DNA of 64,000 bases from Amborella trichopoda (lineage: Eukaryota; Streptophyta; Magnoliopsida; Amborellales; Amborellaceae), in contig NW_006496628.1 of NCBI RefSeq assembly GCF_000471905.2, forward strand, positions 1,946,654 through 2,010,653, in the 5' to 3' direction. The position numbers and the translations under genes are program-made. Below, piece by piece: positions 35,401-46,291 of this stretch. Position 1 is the stretch's first letter. Each line of letters opens with the position of its first letter. Below the pieces are notes generated by a model, which did no database searches, had not been told where the DNA came from, and saw only the letters and a list, made by a program, of their open reading frames with translations.

Positions 35401-36404
35401 GTGAGTCATGAAGTTTGAGAATTTTTCTTTGTTTGAACTTTGTATCTATTCAATGACTCTTTGACAACATCCACTTTAAACCATTTTGAAATTCAAGGAA
35501 CAAGAATGATTGTGACCTCCATGTACAAAAGATAAATAGTCTCTTAACATGTGAACATTATTAGGGATCTAAAGAACAATATGATGGACATTATTTATTA
35601 AATTTTGATACTTGCTGTTTCATACCTCTTAGGTGATTTCCATCATTATTTGTATTTTATGTTCTTTGATTAAGAAATGGCCATTGGTTCTATTGATTCT
35701 GACAGGAGACTAGGTATTGGTATATGAATGATATTTCTTGAATCCATGTATGCTGTGAGATTATAGAATTTAGATTGATCATCATATGCCATTTTATTAG
35801 AACGTGTCATGTATGCTGGTCCTTCTGTGTAACCAAAGGAGAGAAATGAATGGTTTTTACAGGATCCACATCTTTTTTTCTTCTCTTTGCTATTTTCCTT
35901 TCCTCCTATGAACCTGAATTACCAACAAGAATATTGCATGTCATAGCTGAAGTGGCCTATGTATACCTTTGACTTTCTTGAATGCAGCTCAAGAAGTGAT
36001 GCACTATTGGGAATTTTTGATGTATCCATCAATAATTCTTCTGTTCAAATCCTCTACGCATGATGCATAGGAGACCCTCTAATATGCTCCAATCCAAACA
36101 ATTCTATGCTAAATTAGATTTTGTTTCAGTGCTACACTCCATGCTTCTGGTCTTTCGTTTGACTTTCAAATTATCTGGAACAGTTTCACGAGAGATACAT
36201 TCGACTGGGATCAAGAAAATGGGGGGAGGACATGGTGATCACTCAGAGCCATATTACCTTCACGCAAAGCACATGTATAACCTGGACAGGATGAAGCATC
36301 AGAAGCTGAAGATGACTCTTATGGTGTGGACCTGCTTTGGCATTGGTGTATTCGTCCCAGTATATGCAGTCATATTCCAGCAAAATAAGACCGCCTCTGC
36401 TTGA
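23456..36404 (+). CDS. Small mitochondrial inner-membrane protein, cytochrome c oxidase subunit 7c-like (2 exons: 23456-23528, 36184-36404)
   Basis: Two exons join in phase (73 + 221 nt) to give 97 residues. Exon 1 begins MAFSGFRSGLKLLNSTKNAT, a basic, hydroxylated, acid-free presequence typical of mitochondrial import. Exon 2 carries GGGHGDHSEPYYLHAKHMYN, a basic DRMKHQKLKM stretch, one membrane helix (about residues 70-90) with an FGIGVFVP core, and the tail FQQNKTASA. The FG.G...P helix after a basic segment fits the small COX subunit 7c/Cox8 pattern at respiratory complex IV. I recall plant proteins of this shape, but the name rests on pattern only. The donor is CAG|GC rather than GT; the acceptor is ctggaacag|TTTC. 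The intact exons, matching phase and good start context suggest a live gene. An alternative is another small inner-membrane subunit. Confidence 0.75.
27290..27880 (+). pseudogene. L1-type LINE reverse transcriptase relic in intron
   Basis: In the frame starting 27298, FADDTIIY (about 27418-27441) is the catalytic (F/Y)ADD box of non-LTR reverse transcriptase. It is preceded by an SPITGLPNVSCFQ phrase. After a frameshift, LPTKFLGLHLHTGAVGDDIW (about 27617-27675) matches the Y/FLGL.L..G segment that follows. A roughly 40-bp duplication (27328-27395) and several stops show decay. It lies inside the host intron and is not a separate gene. Confidence 0.7.
28313..28773 (-). repeat. TRIM LTR, reversed copy
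   Basis: 461 bp from TGATAATTGAG to ...CTTCAACA, reverse complement of the forward LTRs. The reversed PBS gctctgatacca is at 28300-28311 and the reversed PPT ctccccctcgatg starts at 28774. Confidence 0.8.
30900..31320. repeat. Tandem repeats in TRIM internal region (about 80 bp units)
   Basis: Units combine 'aggcatgatgatgccatgaaa', 'gggtgcctaatgagaaggca' and 'aacaggacatcgcagtcctagtttgtcatg'. At least three copies lie at 31020-31300. Equivalent blocks occur reversed at 29040-29350 and forward at 33330-33600. Confidence 0.75.
31510..31962 (+). repeat. TRIM LTR copy, forward
   Basis: 453 bp, TGTTGAAG...ATTATCA, with polypurine catcaaggggag immediately 5'. A TATA-like run (ctatatatatgg, about 31779-31789) is a plausible core promoter. 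The LTR is followed by PBS TGGTATCAGAGC at 31964-31975. Confidence 0.8.
31964..31975 (+). promoter_or_regulatory. Primer-binding site (initiator tRNA-Met type)
   Basis: TGGTATCAGAGC, the standard plant retrotransposon primer site complementary to the 3' end of initiator tRNA-Met, one base after the LTR end. Confidence 0.85.
32044..32397 (+). repeat. TRIM LTR copy, forward, internally deleted
   Basis: 354 bp, TGTTGAAG...CTATCA. Relative to its siblings it lacks about 100 bp in the first half and has an extra segment near its end. A variant PBS, TGGCATCAGAGC, follows at 32399-32410. Confidence 0.75.
33684..33775. repeat. (AGCAAA)n hexamer tract in TRIM internal region
   Basis: Roughly fifteen copies of agcaaa with minor variants lie in an A/G-rich stretch that runs from 33595 to 33900. 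The frames it opens encode only K/Q/E or C/F/A repeats. Confidence 0.85.
33927..34388 (+). repeat. TRIM 3' LTR copy, forward
   Basis: 462 bp, TGTTGAAG...AATTATCA, preceded by catcaaggggaag. It closes the array; non-repeat intron sequence begins at 34389. The five bases flanking the 32044-34388 element do not match each other, so this pair did not arise by a simple clean insertion. Confidence 0.8.
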
Positions 36405-36700
36405 TCTATCACTATCTTTCAGTGGATGAAATAAATGTGGAGATTGCATTCCGTTTCTGACACTGTTACAGAAACGGAATGCAATGTAATTTTAGTTGAA
36501 TTTGTTTCTTATACATTCCAATTTTTGGGAGAGGTAAATTTTTGGTCATGAATAATGCACTCTTGCCTGGATATATGTTTGCCCAAGGAAAGTTGGTGTT
36601 AAACTCTCTTTGGTCCTCTCTTTGGTCTGCACTTCATGCTTTCCTCTTTTTAAAACAGTGGTTTCCGCTTCATGTATAATGCATTGCTTTCTTCTTTTGA
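36405..36700 (+). other. 3' UTR of the mitochondrial protein gene
   Basis: An AATAAA hexamer at 36430-36435 lies 26 bases after the stop. A perfect stem-loop follows (36443-36485), then T-rich sequence. The true cleavage site is not visible from sequence alone. Confidence 0.4.
36443..36485 (+). promoter_or_regulatory. Perfect 17-bp stem-loop just after the stop codon
   Basis: ATTGCATTCCGTTTCTG (36443-36459), a 9-base loop, then the exact reverse complement (36469-36485). It lies 39 bases after the stop and 8 bases after an AATAAA. It may act in 3' end formation or RNA stability, or be the relic of a tiny inverted-repeat insertion. Confidence 0.85.
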
Positions 36701-37019
36701 AGTCTTTCTTCTTGGTTCTTTGACTTTTGGGTACCAGTAATAAGGCATTTATGCATGGGACACTATCTAAATTTCAGTTTAATTGGTGTACGTGTTTGTG
36801 GAAGAACTTTGTTAGAATGCAGGACCTACAGAAACTACTGTATCCCACTCAGTAAAGAGAATGCATCTCTCTGTATCTGTGATATATCTGTTGGCTATCT
36901 ATGCGGAAGAAATATTTTTGGCTTGTCAAGCCATGATTTTAGAAGTAATTTATCTAATATGATTCTTTCAAGGACTCGTGGCACTTCTTTATGAGGTGTT
37001 CATACCCAATCCTGGAGAT

Positions 37020-37290
37020 TTGCCATGATTTGGCTCCCAATTTCCCTGGTGAATTCAGTGTATGCCTATAAATATTGGTTTGCCTCACTTTGCCTGGTTC
37101 GCGGTGCTAGTGATAGGCTAGCTAGAGCCAGGGTTTTTGGGCGCCTTGCCATTCATAACAAGGCCATTACTGTCAACTATCTCATGCCTTGCGGTATTAT
37201 GTTATGAATAGATGCATGCTGGGCAAATGTGATGATGAATCACTCCAATGCTTATTCTTGCATTGTGAGCTTGTTCGTAGCAGGTGCGTG
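37020..37290 (+). pseudogene. LINE zinc-binding (zf-RVT) domain fragment
   Basis: Plus-strand segments LARARVFGRLAIHNKAITVN and, after a shift, NRCMLGKCDDESLQCLFLHC match the C..C...H...C layout of the zinc-binding domain following RT in plant L1 elements. Only about 270 bp is legible. A 43-bp tandem repeat follows at 37300-37385. Confidence 0.6.
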
Positions 37291-37689
37291 CCCACTTTCC
37301 TGTCTCATCCTCTATATTAGGGTTTGGCAAAATTGAATTTCCTGTCTCATCTTCTATATTAGGGTTTGGCAAAATTAAATTTCGATGCAAGCTCCTTCAG
37401 TGTTCCAGGGCCGTTGTTAGATCCAGGGGTCTCGATGGAGACCATTGAGATTGTTTTTTGTTTTTCTTTCTGAGGGGGAATTTGTTGATGCATATGATTT
37501 TCCATGGAGTATGAAACCGATGTTTGTTAACATCTGTGATGCAACAAGTGCTTAAGAGAGCGTAGCTAGTGGTCCATAAAAGAGCCGTCCCACGGATTGA
37601 GAGGTAAGCGTGATGGCGGAGCTCTTTCACTCTCTATCTACTGTCCTCTCTGGCCCTCCTTCCTCTCTGGCCCTTCTTTCTCTGCTTTT

Positions 37690-38515
37690 GTGCTTTAGCT
37701 ATTGATTATGAGGTTTGGTTTAAGTTGCCCCAGTTCTGGCCATTTGGGTGCTTTTTGTGAAGGGAGAAAATAGGATTCACCTTCTAGTGGGGGTTCTGGT
37801 TCTAACCATTTGTCTGGTGGCTTGCATAGGGTTACTGGCTAAATGGTTCGTGGTGCTCCGACTCCTGGGGAAAATGGAAGGAGATTTGCTTTGGTCTTGG
37901 CGCATCCCAGAAGTTGAGTTTTCCCTCTTTTGTGCCCTCTCATAAGGAAGAGGTTTTGGACTTCCATGGGGCTAAAATTATTGACATTGGAGCAAAAGCT
38001 TTGGAGTCTTGGCAAGCGCTCCCGAGCAAAGCTCTTATTCTTTTTGAACAAAAACGATACCTTATGGGTGCTTAAACAACATTTCTGGAGGTTCAAAGGT
38101 GTTCTCATAATGGCGAAAAATAGTCTAATCAGGACAATGAGTTTCTCATCCATTTTTTTGCCGCTTGGGTGAAAATTTTGGGTATTCTTATTTAGGCTTG
38201 GACCAAAGAGGTGTTCACTACCATTGAGTTTGACTAGATAATCTCAAGTGGATTGACCTTTGGGATTCTTTGGTTGAAGATTCAGCCAACACTAGGCACC
38301 CCTATCCCAAATAAGATTATCTTAAAGGTAGCCAGTGATTATTTTGGTGTTTCTATCCAGGTTGAGAACAGGGGGCATCCCCTCTAGTGTTTGTGTCGTC
38401 GTTCCCTTCGTCTTCGAAGGAGTCCTCCTCCAGCAACTTGGGTGTCGACAAGAATACTTGTGTTGATGCATCGGATCAGCCTTGGACCTTGGTTTCTAAA
38501 CTAATAAGGGGTCTG
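37690..38515 (+). pseudogene. Possible LINE ORF1 remnant
   Basis: Plus-strand pieces such as AKIIDIGAKALESWQALPSK (about 37972-38030) look coding, and LINE ORF2 sequence lies downstream. No zinc knuckle is complete. It is assigned by context more than by motif and could be unrelated. Confidence 0.25.
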
Positions 38516-38516
38516 T

Positions 38517-38620
38517 TAGGGTGGCAACGGGTCGGCTCCAATTGAACCTGTACCCATACCCGAAAAATTTTTTTTAGAGGATTTGAAGGCGGCGGGTATT
38601 ATGATGGTGGGATGGGTGCC
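38517..38620. other. hAT-type terminal sequence fragment
   Basis: TTAGGGTGGCAACGGGTCGG is a typical hAT MITE terminus. No inverted partner or target duplication was found nearby. Confidence 0.35.
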
Positions 38621-38769
38621 CTCGAAAAAGTACTTAAACCCATCTTGTTTTGCCTTTCTCCCGTCATAAGACATGCAGGTTCGATCACCACACTCTTTTA
38701 TTTTAGCCGTGCATAGAATCTATTTTAAAAGAAAAATTTATGTGATTTTTTATTGGATTATATGTATAT

Positions 38770-39350
38770 ATATATTTTTTTTGGTAAAAAATCACTTGCA
38801 TATGGTCTTTTTTATAATAAAATAAATTTTAATAAAATCAACATAACAATAGAGCCAAGATCTTAATAACTTGATGTCATTGAAACAACTATATACTATG
38901 TTTGAGAATAAAATATAAGATTGCAAGAAACAAAAAGAAGAGTGTCGGAGATTACTTCAACTGGGTTTATTACACCCTACACTGAGTCACCACTATCCTA
39001 TGGCATAGGATCAACGGTGTAGCTTCAATCTCGAACCGAGAAAGTAAATTTCGGCCAAACCATGCCAATGAAACATGAACCCCTTTGATCACAAACTCAA
39101 ACCCTAGGTGAATTCTTTTAACAACTTAGTTTGAGAGAGATGGATTCTCTTTTTGCTAAACCCTAAAACCCTTAGTCATAAATCCAAATTTGAGAGATAG
39201 AAGAGAGAAGAACTTCATAACCTAAACCCTTAGGTTCTTTCACAATGTGGGAGAGAAAGATCAAACATGAGAGAGAAACTTTCTTAAAAGAGAGAGATAG
39301 AAAGATAAGGTGTAGATATTTTGGATAGACACAATTCCTTTTTTATAGGC
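38770..39350 (-). repeat. Copia LTR fragment related to element E
   Basis: Blocks 'gattacttcaactgggtttattacaccctacactgagtcacc' (in pieces) and 'cttcaatctcgaaccgagaaag' align with 61025-61135 of the element E LTR. This is a diverged partial or solo LTR. No internal copia sequence adjoins it. Confidence 0.65.
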
Positions 39351-39369
39351 TTATCCTGGTCACAGAGTC

Positions 39370-41850
39370 TTTAGATTCCTTTGAGGAGGATCTTCCCCCA
39401 AACGTTGCAAAGTGGTCCATCAAGGCCTTCAAGAGGGGTGTGGCTTGAGAGTGAGCGGCTAAGATGCTGAAAGGTATGAAGGTCCAGTTCAAATGAGAGA
39501 TTAGGTTGGTGGAAGAAGCGATTGCTCTGGTCGATGTCCCGGTGATTCAGAATCCCTGTCCTCGGAGGCCTCCCAATCGATTGCAAAAGGAGGTTGATGA
39601 TCTGGTTGCTGACTTGTCTTTTGACCCACTTGCTACTGGTGCCACTGGGCCACTAGGGGGTGGAGGTTTTCATCCTTAATGATCTCGTGGAATGTCCGGT
39701 GCCTTGGTGATGTCAGGAGGAGGAGGGTGCTGCGTAAATTGATTTGTAGTATTGCTTCTCTTGATGTGCATTTTCTTAGAAATTTTTGAGGCAGTGGCCC
39801 ATTAGACTTTTATTTTGTTCCTTCTATTGTCCTCTCCAGAGACCTTTTATCTATTTGGAACTCCTATGTATTAATGGGACATGTTTTGGATTTATCCTTT
39901 CGTTCTATTTTTATTCTTTTTAATGGTCATGATTCTTTTGTATGGTGCTTGACGAATGTGTTTGGACCTAATGTGGCTGGGATAAGGTCATTCAACGAGT
40001 TCAATTTAAATTAGACTTTTGGAAGCTACTTGTCTTTGGGTTGGAGAGTTACTTTGCCTAGATACTATTAGGCAAACCTCTCTACTTATCAGACGTCACT
40101 TATCCAAACCCCGTTAGAAGTGGCTAAGTTTATTGAGAAAATGATGTGAAACTTTATGTGAGGATCCTTTGGTGTAGAAAAAAAAATTTCATCTTCTTCA
40201 ATTGGATAGAGGATAGGATTTACACTTCAAAAAAAAAAGAAAAAGAGAAGGTGGTATGGGCATTAGAAAGATTGTTCCAATGAATCCGGCATTATTATAC
40301 AAGTGGTGCCGTAGTTCTCATCTAAAAGATTAGTTATGGTGCAAAGTTGTGACAGTTAAGTATGTTATTGGTAGATTTTCTTTTTGGATTGGGGGTGGGA
40401 GAGACGGTTTAAATAGGTCTATCTTTTGGAAAGGTATCTTTTATGTAAGCCTTTACTTCAGTCAAATATCCATTGATGTACAGGGGCGAGCAATCTAGTA
40501 TCCTTCTAGCATCACAAATGACTTGGAGATTGTCCGCTGAAAGTGTCTTTCCCAGAGTTATTTGATAAGGTACATGTGTTTATTATCTCAATGGCCAGCA
40601 AGTTGTGTGACATTTGTGCTTTCGATACAATAGATTGGATGATGGAATGATGACACATTTTAAATCTCTAATGAAGGAGTTGAATGGCGTATATATTGTG
40701 AGGAGGTTTGATGATGAGGTGATGTGGGATATTGAAAGTGAACCAATATATGGGGAAGTCAGCTCATGATTTACTGTTTTAGCTTATGATTTACTGCTCT
40801 ATGACGGTTCACATTGGTCCTTGCCTCAAGCTGCTACAATTTGAAAATGGTCTATTCCTCACAAGGTTCAGTGTTTTATTTGGTTGGTAGTGCAAGATAG
40901 GATATTGACCATCGATAATCTTACCAAGAGAGTAAAGTCCTTCCAAATATATATCTAATATATGAGGAGGATCGTGATTTAGGGCCACATCTTTTGGTGC
41001 ATTACAACTTTATCTCCAAAATTTGATATATAATCATTTGACAACTGGGGTTGAGGGTGGCACTGCCTCAAAATGTTTTGGGGATAGTTACTAATTTGGA
41101 ATTTCCCACTCTTCCAAAGGTAGGGAAGATTATATGGAAAATTGTGAAGGGTGCAGTTTTGTGGGAGATATGGAAAGAGCGCAATGGAAGAACCTTTAAT
41201 GGGGAAGTGCTTCTTTTTGATAGAGTTATTAATAATATCATCCATTCTCTCTCGAGTTGGTTGGCTATGACTAAGGGTAGGGTATTTCCGAAGTGGATGT
41301 GAGGCTGAACCTTGTAAATTTGTTTCGGTCTTAAGGTAGTAAAGTGTAGGCTGGTAGGTAGATGGACACCTCATGGTTGCTTTAAATTCAATTTTGGTTG
41401 GAGCTTTTATGGTAATCCATGTGAAGTTGGGATAAGAGGTGTGGTTAAAGATTGGAATGGGGTCGTAGTTTTCTCTTTTGCTGGCCCTATTGGTTTAGCG
41501 ACTGCTAACCATGCTGAGATTGCGGCGCTCTTACAAGGCCTTAAGATTTTTTCCTCCAAAATTCTTGGGGTTAATTGTATAGTAGAAGGTGATTATTCGA
41601 ATTTGACTTATTGGTGCAAGAATGAACAATGGGTGCTTTGGGAATTTCGAGCCCTTTGGTGCCAAGTTATGGGAGTAAGGGCTACTTTGACAATCTCATT
41701 TTAACTTGTCTCTAGGGAGGCCAATTCTCTAGCAGATTCTCTTGCTAAGAGAGGTGTTTCTTTGCATGCTCTTTTAATTTTAGATGATGTAATTCCGTTG
41801 TAACCTCATTCATTAATAAAGTTGTTAACATTTGTTCAAAAAAAAACAAA
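39370..41850 (+). pseudogene. Internally deleted L1-type LINE (EN, RT end, zf-RVT, RNase H, poly(A))
   Basis: Plus-strand order: an ORF1-like tail (LQKEVDDLVADLSFDP, about 39575-39625), then an apurinic endonuclease start (MISWNVRCLGDVRRRRVLRK, about 39679) with a later WCLTNVFGPNVAG block. The central RT is deleted. The RT C-terminal region follows (TYQTSLIQTPLEVAKFIEKM, about 40085-40145), then an NPALLYKW...VKYVIG block. Next are a zinc-binding-domain stretch (PHKVQCFIWLVVQDRILTID) and a tail frame (41051-41302, IWKERNGRTFNGE). Last comes RNase H (41380-41810, ATANHAEIAALLQGL, EANSLADSLAKRGVS). An A-rich end at 41838-41850 fits target-primed integration. Stops and shifts abound. Confidence 0.75.
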
Positions 41851-42772
41851 AGATTTATTGGGAGCATAAAATGAAACAACATTACTAAACACGAAGACTA
41901 ATTAGTAAATAGCAATAACTATAGGATTATTTTTAAAGAAAAAATAAAAACACCCTGAATATAGGATTGCATTTAATTAAAAGAAAACATGGATCCAAAT
42001 ATGTAAAATAATAGTCCATCTAAAATGATATATTGTATCTACCAATAAAAAAATATGAAATCACTTCTCTTTGCATAAAGAAAACAAAAAAAAGGCTTAA
42101 GCAAATTCGAATTTCGCATTGAATTCGTAATTGCATAAATATTTAGTATTGTTGAATCTCTCTCTTGCTCTTTACAGGGACATTATGAGTTTAAAAGGAA
42201 AAAAGAAAAGATTTTTCATTAGTTACTCTTCTTCTAATTCTACCTCTTATTTTGAGATATACAATTCTTTTGATATCTCTTTTTGAAGAATATATTGGTT
42301 GTACTTTTCATAAATTTTTTTAAAAATTGGTGAAATTTTTGATGGAATGTTTTGTTAAATAAAGATTATTAATTTACTCCTGACCGTTAATATTCATATC
42401 TTTAAACCAGAATACAATACAACTACATTAATGAAGAAATAAAGTTATATGAAAGAAGTTTTTTGTTGAAAAAAGATGCGGATTTATATCGGCTTAAATA
42501 AAAAAAATGTGATTTTTTAATAATCTTTTGAAAAACTCAAAATTCTTATCGGATTTCGAAAAATCTCCTATTTTTAATTTTTTATTAAAAAAAACACATA
42601 GACTTGCTACCTATGAATCTGACGAGTGTGGTAAGCAGGGCAAAGCAGCAGTGCAGAAAAGAGAGTTCCATGAAAAGTTGCATGACTCAATCAGCCACAG
42701 TCAACCATAACCAAAGGTTGGGATTTTGTGTCATCCTTTGTGAGTACGGGTGGTTTAAGGCTGATAAAAAAG
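41851..42772. other. Intergenic, no gene recognised
   Basis: AT-rich sequence without recognisable coding, RNA or repeat structure, apart from short A runs. Confidence 0.4.
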
Positions 42773-43281
42773 TTGGGAAAGCTTTCTTTATTCCTCTATA
42801 ATATAGAAGTTCTATCCTCCCCTATCATCCAGCTGTCCATTTTTTATCAAGAGAGCCATTCACTATTTGATTTTAGATCCGACGTCTCAAAGTATTTTAT
42901 TTTTAGTTTTTTTAATACAATTTTTCTGAATATTAAATTTAGTACGTGCCATCTTATCATTGGGACGCACCTATAAAAAATATTAACAATAAATTTTTGA
43001 TAAAACGTAATGACCAAAATACCCTTTGAAACTTTTAGGGGTATTTTGGTCATTTTATTTTATCAAAAATATTTTTTATTTTATTTTTCATTAATGCGAG
43101 TTTAATAGAGGAATGGATGTCCACCATTTGGTGTCAAAACAGTTTATAAAAAATAATTAAAAATAAAACAGTGTAGAGATGTGACATTGTGATTGGGAGC
43201 CCACCATTAGAAAATGGACGGTTGGATAAAGGGGAAGATAGAACTTCTATGTTTTAGCAGGAACATAGAAAGCTTTCCCAA
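42773..43281. mobile_element. Long-TIR MITE (about 509 bp)
   Basis: The left end TTGGGAAAGCTTTCTTTATT and right end (reverse complement TTGGGAAAGCTTTCTATGTT) are inverted for about 75 bp, including 'tagaagttctatc' and 'gtccatttt' blocks. A second inverted repeat lies at the centre (42990-43072, 'accaaaatacccctt' facing 'aggggtattttggt'). No certain target duplication. Noncoding. Confidence 0.65.
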
Positions 43282-44102
43282 AAACGTTTGGGCAGTGAAG
43301 AGTTAGTCTTTTCAAGTACAGCACAACACGTACACAGATAGAAAAGTCCACCCTTACCAATAAGTGTAATTAAAAAACTCTAAAAGCTTGTAAAAAATCA
43401 AATACTATGCTTCTCTAAATAAGATATTAAAATGTTAGTATTATAAAATGAACTTCACAAAGAATATGTAAAAATTAAAATGTTATGTCTCTTAAAATTC
43501 AGGATTATGTTAATTTCTAATTTTCAAACACTAAAAATTTAAAAATAAGAACTGTGTTAACTTTATTTAAAATCTAAAAGTAATAACTATGCGAATTTTA
43601 TAAATAAATTGTCTCTTAATTTTAAATTTTTAGTATCAAAAAATTAAGAAAAATTCATGACTTATTTTTTAAAATTAAAATTCCGAAATAAAGAATTAAT
43701 TCATTTTCTAAAAAATAACATATTTCTTAAATTCAGATTTATACGAAATTAATAAATATATAATATTTATTTCAAATTTTTAATGTCCTTAAATTAGAAG
43801 AAACCTTTAATTTCATAATAAATTTTCTATTAAAGATGACATAAAATTGGTAAAGATATGTTATTTTGTACACCTAGAATAACGTTAAAATTTTTAATTT
43901 TATTAAATGTACGACCATTAACAATTAATATAATCATCATTAGTAAGATGATAATTACTAATTTACTTATAATATACTCATAATTGGTAACAAAACAATC
44001 ATTGATAACGTATGATTTTTCATTGATGGTCATTAGTGAACTGGTATTATAATATATTGCAATTCATTCATTATAATGAATTTAGTGTTTACCAATGAAT
44101 AT
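43282..44102. other. AT-rich intergenic sequence
   Basis: No gene or repeat family was recognised. The sequence is very AT-rich. Confidence 0.4.
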
Positions 44103-44134
44103 TGAAAGAAAGACCGATGTGATCTTTTAATGGG

Positions 44135-44173
<39 letters not shown>

Positions 44174-45494
44174 CACCCATTTTGTTTTGGAAAAAGATCA
44201 CTTACAAGTGGTTTTATTACAATAACATATACTTCAAACTAAAATCAATAAAACAATAAAACCAAGCCATTGAAATAACTATGTACTATGCTTGAGAATA
44301 TAAAGATAAGATTACAAGAAATAAAAGNNNNNNNNNNNNNNNNNNNNNNNNNNNNNNNNNNNNNNNNNNNNNNNNNNNNNNNNNNNNNNNNNNNNNNNNN
44401 NNNNNNNNNNNNNNNNNNNNNNNNNNNNNNNNNNNNNNNNNNNNNNNNNNNNNNNNNNNNNNNNNNNNNNNNNNNNNNNNNNNNNNNNNNNNNNNNNNNN
44501 NNNNNNNNNNNNNNNNNNNNNNNNNNNNNNNNNNNNNNNNNNNNNNNNNNNNNNNNNNNNNNNNNNNNNNNNNNNNNNNNNNNNNNNNNNNNNNNNNNNN
44601 NNNNNNNNNNNNNNNNNNNNNNNNNNNNNNNNNNNNNNNNNNNNNNNNNNNNNNNNNNNNNNNNNNNNNNNNNNNNNNNNNNNNNNNNNNNNNNNNNNNN
44701 NNNNNNNNNNNNNNNNNNNNNNNNNNNNNNNNNNNNNNNNNNNNNNNNNNNNNNNNNNGCACGGGATCACGGGATCAACAATCTACCTTCAATCTCAACC
44801 GAAAAAGCAAGTTTAAGCCAAACTATTTTGTAGACTTTTAGAATGCATCAAGCCTAAATCCTAAACCTATGACTTATTTTGGCATATCCCATACTACCCA
44901 ACTCTTAGGATTAATGAGATGATAGAGAGTGCGGTAAACCCTAGGGTTGGGGCGTGCCCCCCTCTATGTGCTAGGAGAGAGAAGGGCTAGAGAGAGAAGA
45001 GCTAAAGAGGGAGGAGAGAGTGAGTGGGGCATGCCCCTTAGAGAGAGAGAGACAACAGAGAGAGAAGAGAGATATGTGTAAAGAATAGGAGGATACACCC
45101 CTATTTATAATGAAAAATTGGATTTAGGGTTTTTTAGAGTTTCTCATAGTTTACCTCTTAAGTGAGATTGAACATGGACTATCGATAAAGTGTGACTTAT
45201 GGGGTAAGAGATCTGAGCCATTCATTCTATAGATGAGCTATTAACATTATGGAAGGTGCATGAACCCTTATCCCCCTTTCCTAAACCATTTTCCTATCAA
45301 TAAAAATTAAGTCAAATTAATTTCAATCAAATATTGTGCATTCCATAAAATAGTAAAAGCCTACTCATGTTTTCAATAAGATAATCTTTGACTACAAGTC
45401 AAGATTGACTCTTTCCAAAAAACAAGGAGTATCCAAAGAGGGTGGGGTGTGCCACCTATGTGGGGGCTACGTGGGCCCCACCTTCTAAAACATG
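44103..45494 (-). repeat. 3' LTR of copia element E (contains assembly gap)
   Basis: Collinear with 60795-61815. It includes (AT)n at 44140-44170 and the gap of Ns at 44328-44758. The gap aligns within the LTR where a second copy exists elsewhere, so collapse of the two similar LTRs is a likely cause. Confidence 0.7.
44328..44758. other. Assembly gap (431 Ns)
   Basis: Unknown bases. Open frames drawn through it are meaningless. Confidence 1.
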
Positions 45495-46286
45495 GTAGGC
45501 CCATGTGTACAATGGGCCCCCATGAAAATTTATTTTATATTAAAAAAATCTAAAATAACTTTTAAAATATTATTTGAATATTTAAACTATTGTAAAATCA
45601 ATATCTTTAATTTTATAAATCCAAATTTTATAAATAAAATATCCAGAGGTTTATAAAAATTCAAATAATAATTCTAAAATAATATTTACCATAAAACAAA
45701 CATAATTAATTTAATATGATGGGAAAATGATCCATATGACTTAGGAATAATCATGGGGCACTCCACCTTCAACTGTAGACTACAGACCACACTTGCTCTA
45801 TCAAACCGACCGAGTGTTTTTCATGACCCACAGTCTAAGCAAGGGTTCATTCGCAGGTCACCAAAGTCTGGCCGATGAGCCAGGGGGTTGCAATCCCAGT
45901 ATGTGGATTACAGGTCCTCCCATAGAGAAGAGTCAAGGTTACCTAGACCTAATGAGACCACAGCTCCTATAGTGCGTATGGATATCTCTCGTACATACAT
46001 ACGCTTCACCCTAGAGGTGGCTTGTTTTCCTAAAACGGTCTATCAATATGCATGCCATACGATGGTACAAGGATGAGACTTTGGTCGCCGTCTCTACAGG
46101 CCACCATCATACACAAGGGTCACACAGTCCCTCGGCTTACTCATCTGTGCATACTCCGACCTCATCAAGGGATGACCCATCTCAACCCTTATCATTTTAT
46201 ACTCTATGCCTAGGTAATATGGGTTTTCTCAACCGACTGGCCTAGACCGTCAAGCACAGGTCGCTATATGTAAACATTGTTTGCAT
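45495..46286 (-). other. Remainder of element E 3' region, noncoding
   Basis: AT-rich sequence to about 45720, then a more GC-balanced segment (45750-46280). It should be LTR or 3' untranslated region of element E. The short frame at 45888-46076 has no recognised domain. Confidence 0.4.
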
Positions 46287-46291
46287 AGTAT

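Larger units (their letters stand above)
23529..36183 (+). other. 12,655-bp GC-AG intron
   Basis: Starts gcaattttct after CAG and ends in a pyrimidine-rich stretch plus ctggaacag. Contents: unassigned unique-looking DNA (23529-27290 and 34389-36183), a LINE RT relic (27290-27880) and a TRIM LTR array in inverted arrangement (28283-34388). No further exon is needed to keep the protein frame. Open frames at 24983-26036 show no recognisable domain. Confidence 0.65.

Noticed and set aside
44286..44833. Long open frames across the N gap
   Set aside because: They consist of unknown bases and carry no information.
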